A DNA stretch of 64,000 nt from Phyto melanocephala (Eukaryota > Arthropoda > Insecta > Diptera > Rhinophoridae). The notes beneath the pieces were generated by a model. The model saw nothing but the letters and a program-made list of their open reading frames with translations, made no database searches and was not told the origin of the DNA. The number at the start of each line of letters is the position of its first letter. The first letter of the stretch is position 1. Of this stretch, positions 58,237-64,000 are shown piece after piece. The position numbers and the translations under genes were made by a program. The stretch lies in contig OW799233.1 in assembly GCA_941918925.1 (NCBI GenBank), positions 45,965,341 to 46,029,340 of the forward strand. The letters run 5' to 3'.

Positions 58237-58589
58237 CAGTCGTGTCTGGATATAGTGAACACCCGATATAGTGAACACCTCCATATAGTGAACAACAAAA
58301 TTTTTGCATGGAGTACTCTAAATAGTGATAAACTCTAATAGTGAACAAAATATTGAAAACAACTTCAACAACAATTCTTTTATTAAACTTAAATACATAT
58401 GAACATATGTACATATATTTCCTTTTTTGTACAAATTGTTTATAATCATCTATTGCATTTACATGTATGTATTTTTATTAGTAAATAAAACGAGTTTTTG
58501 ACCAAAAATTTCAACCTTGATATAGAAAACAACCTGGATACTATGAACAAGCCTTGCAAAAATTAATTCACTATATCCAGACACGACTG
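58237..58589. mobile_element. Pogo/Tigger-like MITE
   Basis: A 353-bp element with 23-bp perfect inverted ends starting CAGTCGTGTCTGGATATAGT, flanked by TA (58235-58236, 58590-58591). The subterminal left side repeats ATATAGTGAACA three times within 55 bp. The CAGT start, the GATATAGTGAA motif and the TA target fit the pogo/Tigger group. It has no coding capacity. It has landed near the end of the short minus frame at 58592-58740. Confidence 0.75.
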
Positions 58590-58591
58590 TA

Positions 58592-58740
58592 TATATGTCC
58601 TTTTTAGAATCGTAAACTAAGCATTTTATTATGTGATGCTGATCTTTAGCAAAGTTGTTGTGCATGAGCCGACGATTGTTTCGAAGTTGGTACGACCAAT
58701 TTTTGGTTGATGGCGCCACTGTCATGCCAACGAATTTCAT
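58592..58740 (-). CDS. Candidate minus ORF truncated by MITE, unknown
   Basis: ATG at 58740 opens MKFVGMTVAPSTKNWSYQLR, then NNRRLMHNNFAKDQHHI and a short tail. Codons look coding-like and balanced. The frame now reads on into the MITE; without it, a stop would follow within about seven codons. A divergent plus ATG lies 56 bp away (58797). No family recognised; it may be an exon of a small gene or chance. Confidence 0.25.
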
Positions 58741-58796
58741 ATATTTCCGTGACAGTTCATGCTGATTTGAATTAAAACGAAAAAAAAAATGAACAT

Positions 58797-59033
58797 ATGA
58801 CGACAGTTCGAGTTGTGAGCGACATAAGAATTTATGTAAATAGTGAACAGAACAGAAAACATTTTGCGCATTTGTGCAAAAATAATTTAAAAATAGTAAA
58901 AAAAATAATTTTTTCAGCTAAAGTGTTGAAAGGTGGACATAAAAATCAATACTTATGTAGAGAAAATTGCGTTTCTGTCATAATTCTGTGGCTGGGAGCT
59001 AAAAGGGCCAATGACACTTTTTGGCTCTTTTGA
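58797..59033 (+). CDS. Candidate plus ORF partly made of a foldback repeat
   Basis: It starts MTTVRVVSDIRIYVNSEQNR and continues to a stop at 59033. The last third lies in the left arm of the inverted repeat at 58966-59250, so only the first ~55 codons could be host-derived. Low support. Confidence 0.12.
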   Translation: MTTVRVVSDIRIYVNSEQNRKHFAHLCKNNLKIVKKIIFSAKVLKGGHKNQYLCRENCVSVIILWLGAKRANDTFWLF

Positions 59034-59250
59034 GTTAATCATTGCATTAGATTTGTTTTCTTGCTCTATTTCATTATGGGAAAACAGCTAAAGTCATACT
59101 TAACCCAGAACAGCTTCATAAATAAAATGCTGGCCAATGTCACTATGAAAGCATCTATAAAAGTTAAAGTTCAATTTCAATTTTCTCAAAAGTAAATATT
59201 TTGACATTGACCCTTTTAGCTCCAAGCCACAGAATTATTAACGCAAATCT
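58966..59250. mobile_element. Foldback/MITE with ~50-bp arms
   Basis: The left arm (TAATTCTGTGGCTGGGAGCT, AAAAGGGCCAATGACA) is inverted at 59202-59245 with few mismatches; the loop is about 190 bp. Outer GCGTT words match at both sides. No clean target duplication was identified. Non-coding. Confidence 0.5.
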
Positions 59251-60651
59251 GAATATTAGTGTTAACGAATAAAAATCGCTGAAATGCAACAAAAATTGTT
59301 TTTCGTATTTTTGCAACACATTTTATTTTAAGCAATTTCTTTTTTATAATTTTGTTTTTTTATTTTAACGGTTTCTTTCCGTATTTTGTTAATTTTCTCT
59401 ACACGTATTGGGGATTTCATTACGAGTTGCTTTTTCTCTTCGCGAATAACACATCAAACCTGTAAGCAGTAAAGCGCGGTCGCACTTTAATGTTGTTATA
59501 CTTCATTGCGTTTTATTCTAGTTTTACTCGTTTGTTCTATTATCTTACCGCATTGTATATTAAAATATTTTGTTCTAAAATTATTTGGTTTTCAAATGTG
59601 ATGAGAGATGTTGGCTCACAAGCAATTTTTGCTATGCTTGAGTTGCTGTTAAATTAACACCCTTTAATATCTTTAAACAGTCGTCCATTGTTTTATATGT
59701 ATGTTTTTTCACACTTTATATAAATTTTTAATTTTATATTTAAACAATATTAAATAAAATGTAAAATTTATTTAAAAAAAAAACGACAACCAAGGTGCGG
59801 CAAAAATTTCCCAATATCACAACTTTCACATAAAAATTTTTTATTCGACCGCCTTGTAAACAAAGTTTATTATTGTGTCAAAATTATTCTCCTTTAAAAA
59901 CAAAACAAAAAATATATTAAAAATATTACAAATTTAACAATGTAAAAATTGTTTAATATTCCATACGTTAAATTAAGGTCAAAAATATAAAAAACAGTAT
60001 GTATTTCAAAAAATGACAATAAAGTAAAAAGATTTTTATTAGTTTTATTTGTTGTGCAAATCAAAATATTGCTCTTAAAAACAAAAAAAATAAGTAAAAA
60101 AGTTAAAGTTGGCCAAGCCTGTTGTAATGTACACTACGGTATAATATACATTTTTACTGCGATTTCGAAAATTCATTCTACTCAGCTAGTATCGAATAAC
60201 TAAATTTACCTAGATATTCTGCCGTTATCATATTGAAATTATAGCCTAAAATTAAATTAAATTTAGTTTAATCTTTAACAGATTTATTGTCGTGATTTCC
60301 GGGAGAGGGCCAAATATGGAAGTTTAGTAAAATCATGACCCAATTGCAACAAACAAGTTTTTTCTTTGGCTTAATGAAGTGATGCCATATGTACTGCTTT
60401 TTTTTAATTTACTCTTTTATGCACAACAGGCAAAACAGTACGCAAATGTACTGATTTTGACTCATTTTATTGTTTTTTTTTTTAACTGGAATCCCGCCTC
60501 TTCCATTATTCCACGATTTGGTGAATGAGTGAGACTAAGTGAGAAATACTCTTGGTGCTCAAAACATGTCAGATCAACCCAAATAAACTTTAGTTTGTTC
60601 GTCAAACTACAAGAAATGCAACAGTATAAGTAAAAGCAATAGGAGTCAAAT
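59251..60651. other. AT-rich non-coding stretch
   Basis: No gene recognised. CGGTCGCACTT at about 59487 is a near match to Motif 1. Confidence 0.35.
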
Positions 60652-60744
60652 TACGTCATTCGATATCGATCGAAAATGATAGAATTCTTATTAGAATCCA
60701 ATACAAAATGCAAGAAAAACTTTCGATCGATATCGAATGCCGTA
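60652..60744. repeat. 93-bp palindromic mini-element
   Basis: The arms TACGTCATTCGATATCGATC plus GAAA (60652-60675) and their inverse (60721-60744) pair over 24 bp with one mismatch, around a 45-bp loop. A half copy lies at 499-569, showing it is dispersed. The arms contain repeated ATCGAT-type words. Confidence 0.6.
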
Positions 60745-60879
60745 CTTCGTCGCCAGATTTGTCTTTAATTTGTTTAAAATTATATTAAAAACATTAATAC
60801 AAAAAGCTGAGATATTAAATGAGAAAATTAATAAAAATTTTCTTTAACAATAAATAAATGTTATCAAATGCCTCACTAA

Positions 60880-61184
60880 AGGCCATGTCAGATAGAACTT
60901 TTGCTTTGCGTTGCGTTAGAAATTCGCTTTGACATTTGAGATGAAATAGCCGTTCTTATATGAAACATGTAACATTAGGCACTTTTAACGCAACGCAAAG
61001 CTAAAGTTAATCAACTCTTATCTTTTGCGAGCTTTGACAAGCCGTACTTGCAAACTTTATAGGTCCCCAAACAATGCGTAAGTGTTGCCAAAGTTTTCAT
61101 TGTGACAAACACCTTTTGTTACGCGCTTTTCCGTCAAAGTTAGAAATGTCACGCAAAGCGACAAAGATTTATCTGACGTGGCCT
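60880..61184. mobile_element. Harbinger-like MITE, second family
   Basis: A 305-bp element. The ends are AGGCCATGTCAGATAGAACT and the inverted AGGCCACGTCAGATAAATCT, with TAA on both sides (60877-60879, 61185-61187). Inside, CTTTGCGTTGCGTTA (about 60903) is inverted as TAACGCAACGCAAAG (about 60986), and GCAAAGC words recur. Non-coding. Confidence 0.65.
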
Positions 61185-61187
61185 TAA

Positions 61188-63507
61188 CGATTTTTGCACA
61201 TTACTGCAAGCAAAAGCTTAACATTATTAGCGAGCTGTTTTGGTAAAAACTTTCACCGTTATTGCAATAAGTTTTTACAATAATTAAACATCATTTGTTT
61301 GAAAATCTCGTGGTTTGTATAAAATAACTGTAAAAAAACACCGCACAAATTGGGGGCAAATTTTAATCCGGTTCCAATGTTGGAATACCCGATTTAACAC
61401 AAAAAATTCATTCATTCATATTATTAATTAAAAGATAACTATTGTTTTAATTAAATTGCATTTTCAATTTTAAAAATAAAAACTTTTGATATATAGAGCC
61501 TTAAACCTAATAAAAATAAACAATCAGCTGATTTTTAAAAACCAACTTATAGTCAATCTCTGAAAAAATTGATCTGTGTTACGACTGAATTATTGTTGAC
61601 GTGGTAGTACAGTTTTTTTCGAATTTCAAATCTGGCTACCCTAGCTTATTGGGACCATACCAAGGCTTACTAACTCATCAGGTAATTGCAGTTCGGAGAG
61701 AATTTTTTTTGTTTATAAGAATGTTTTATATATGAAGTTTGACATTTGAAATAAATGAGAGAGAGAGAAGAGAAAATTGTGTTATATCTATAGTGAAGAA
61801 AAAAGTAATCAGCTGACGAAACAAGACTACCTGATGAATAAATGTGACTTGGGACCAAACATTCATTATGCATACATATCAAGCATTATGGTAGTATTTG
61901 CATGATAGAAGAACAAATATTTTCATATTTTTTAAACTTATTTAGCAATTGAGAATTTAGAATTCTGATGTAACGAGATTTTCCATATAAATAAGCATCC
62001 AAAATACGTCGTTAGATAGAATCTATTTCAGTTTCAGCACATTTTTCTTATGCTCTTATTTTAAGACCTTTAATTTTTCAACAATGTGACCACGGTGTCA
62101 TTGAAATTGACGCCACGAAATATAAAAACAAAGGCATACCAAACAATAAATTCTAGATGCAATTCTGTCTCAGCATTCAAGCATGACGAGTTCTCCATAC
62201 CAACTGACATGTGAAATACTCATTATAGAAATCAGCCGTGGGGCAGATTCTATTTTATTTTCAAAGCGTTTATTTTTGTGCTCTCCCTTTGCGACATCAG
62301 GTCTCGCAACAATACTGCCATTTTCAAAAAATCTTTTTCTTTTGTTTTTGAAAAAAGTGATTTTAATTTATATACAATCTTTTTAGTTTCTATATTCTAT
62401 ATTTCATGAGGAATCCTAAAATAAACTCTTTTTTATTTTTTATTTGTTATTTATAGAGAGAGATTAAGACCCCTTAAAACTAATTCTTATCTCTGTTCCA
62501 ACGTTTTCAAGCTACGTTTGTACAAAAACAAAAAAAAAGGTTTTTTGTTACATTTGGAAATAATGCACAGACATCAACAATGACAATTTGTTTATTAAGC
62601 TCTTTTTTCCTGTCCCTTCCACGGTCTGTCCGTCCATCCGTCCGTCTGTCTATCTTAATTCCACATAAAAATTGCATTTACAAGCAAATTGTTGTTTATT
62701 TTTTTTTCATTTTAAACGCCGTAAAAACTACATAACAACAACAAAAAATTAATAATTTTTGTCACTGCTGTTAAGTTTAGCATGTTATCGTTAATATTAA
62801 AAAAAAAAATTCATTATACTTTTGTTTAATTCCAAACAAACGAAAGGAAAATTTCAAGTTATACAACTGTTGACCTAAATCTTAGGTTTCAAGTATGAAA
62901 AAAATCGATATAAAATTGAAATCTTATTTAGATTACGGCTATAATTAAAGATAAACATTAATGAAAAAAAATAACAAAAAATGTATTTAAGGCGATAAGA
63001 AAAAAAATTTATTTACTGTTATTGTAAAGAAATAATGGCGTCTGAGAGTTACGCAATTAAATGGTCCTACGAACCTAAATCAATTATTTATTAAATCGCT
63101 AAAAGTGACTTAAATATTTTTTTAATTGAATTATAGTTTTTAAAAATTTTTATAAAGTTGCAATTTTACAGTGAGGTAAATAGATTAACAAAATCAGGTT
63201 TTTCCATACGAATAAGGCTAAGAATTATGGTTTGACGGCAGTAGTTTTTTTAAGTAGATAACAAAATTTTCATTTATTTTATTTTTGTATTGTAGGATTT
63301 ATTACATTATGGAAATAACCATGTTCAAAGAGAATTGTGTTTCTTGAGAGCAGTCTTTACATTTAAGTTACAGCTTGGTGGCATGTGGCATAACCCTTGC
63401 ATTATGTTTTGAAGAGATAACAAAAGACTTCAGGAGCATTTTTATTTATTTTCAATAATTTTTTTCAATAAAATATTTTTGTGTATATACTGGCATACAT
63501 TTTTTAG
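61188..63507. other. Mostly non-coding, with promoter-like motifs
   Basis: CAGCTGATT-type E-boxes occur at 61526 and 61810, and ATGTGACCACGG at 62086. A 23-codon minus frame (62250-62321) encodes MAVLLRDLMSQREST and a short tail in good ATG context. None is enough to call a gene. Confidence 0.3.
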
Positions 63508-63780
63508 AGTTCTGGAATTCTTTTTAGTTCAAATTGGAGCCAAGCTTCTCCACAATTATCGCGTGTTGCTTTGCACACGCATTATATCGAATTCATGTTA
63601 CATAAACAATATAAAGATGGCGCTAATAGTCGTACAGCTTGTAAAACAACATTATTAGAACTAAGTGAAGAGTTCATAGATCATATAATACCACTATCTG
63701 ATACTTTTTCTTTTCAACATTGTAAATTCCAAGGTACCAAAGTATTTAAGGATAAGTTAGAGACAATTGAGCAAAATTGA
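63508..63780 (+). CDS. Candidate terminal coding exon, 90 codons plus stop, unknown protein
   Basis: The best host-gene candidate in the window. A pyrimidine-rich tract ends CATTTTTTAG at 63507. The frame then runs open from 63508 to TGA at 63780, with no homopolymer stretches. It encodes WSQASPQLSRVALHTHYIEF, a helical-looking segment, then RTACKTTLLELSEEFIDHII and PLSDTFSFQHCKFQG. A second possible acceptor lies at 63527. An ATTAAA poly-A-like signal is about 40 bp after the stop. The upstream in-frame codon before the acceptor is TAG, so splicing is needed. I do not recognise the family. Confidence 0.45.
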   Translation, partial: SSGILFSSNWSQASPQLSRVALHTHYIEFMLHKQYKDGANSRTACKTTLLELSEEFIDHIIPLSDTFSFQHCKFQGTKVFKDKLETIEQN

Positions 63781-64000
63781 CTAAATTAGATTTGAACTGC
63801 ACAAAAACGTTACCGTAATTAAAAACTTTTAAAGGTACCAATGCCGAAGGCAGTTATTTAAAGGAAATAATTTTAAAAAGTAAATGTCAGAGCGAATATT
63901 TTTTATGGTTTTTATTTCTAAGAAAATTATATTTTGAAAAAAAGTATTTTTTTTTTTTGAAAAAAAAAATGGTCCTTCGAAATTTATTTGGTTCTATTAT
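63781..64000. other. Likely 3' UTR and AT-rich flank
   Basis: Follows the candidate terminal exon. ATTAAA near 63819 could serve as a poly-A signal. The remainder is A/T-rich. Confidence 0.3.

Noticed and set aside
61618..61645. TCTGGCTACCCTAG, resembling an inverted CAGGGTAGCC-type hAT end
   Set aside because: I could not find the opposite end or a duplication.
62250..62321. 23-codon minus frame in good ATG context near E-boxes
   Set aside because: Too short and without splice signals; mentioned only in the regional entry.

Overview
This is 64 kb of very AT-rich, intron- or intergenic-like DNA from a eukaryote, most likely a higher (calyptrate-type) fly. The indicators are the base composition, the dense microsatellites and poly-A/T tracts, and the absence of any long open frame. 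The transposon mix also fits: Helitrons ending in CTAG, DINE-1/Helentron-like elements with a 5' ATACCCTTCAC and a 3' GATTCGGCATGGCCGAATA hairpin, Tc1/mariner elements with TA duplications, hAT-like elements with 8-bp duplications, and PIF/Harbinger-like MITEs with TTA/TAA duplications. The fly assignment is inference. I see no rRNA, tRNA, CRISPR array or bacterial-style operon.

Layout. 1-391: Helitron-like element built of 120-bp units. About 0.77-1.35 kb: dead LINE reverse-transcriptase remnant, minus strand. 4.5-4.7 and 31.7-31.9 kb: two copies of one Harbinger-like MITE. 6.7-7.4, 15.5-17.0, 38.1-39.4, 42.4-44.7, 53.8-54.5 and 57.3-57.65 kb: copies of one Helentron-like family, several hosting younger insertions. 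11.7-13.2 kb: decayed ~50-bp minisatellite containing a MITE. 17.2-19.3 kb: a 2.1-kb inverted-repeat unit containing two Helitrons, one inserted in the 5' tip of the other. 16.2, 22.0 and 37.4 kb: three copies of one internally deleted mariner-like element. 24.4-25.4 kb: hAT-like element with 39-bp subterminal arrays. 35.3-36.0 kb: TIR element crowded with CGACGAA motifs. 50.8-52.4 kb: nearly complete Tc1-like transposon, disabled by one frameshift and one stop. 58.2-58.6 kb: pogo/Tigger-like MITE. 60.9-61.2 kb: another Harbinger-like MITE.

Host coding content is sparse. The best candidate is a terminal exon at 63508-63780 (plus), with splice acceptor, 90-codon reading frame and stop. A possible first exon at 57014-57046 ends in the compatible phase. 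Short open frames near 13.9, 30.2, 40.0-40.2, 58.6-58.8 and 62.3 kb are weaker. Most of the window is probably introns and intergenic DNA that has accumulated nested transposons. The genes do not form a visible pathway.

Main observations: a precisely resolvable Helitron-in-Helitron insertion; three rolling-circle-type families that independently carry internal tandem monomers (about 138, 120 and 142 bp); a hAT-like element with oppositely oriented 39-bp arrays; and a Helentron-like family whose monomers carry CAAGATGGCG (YY1/Pho-like) motifs.
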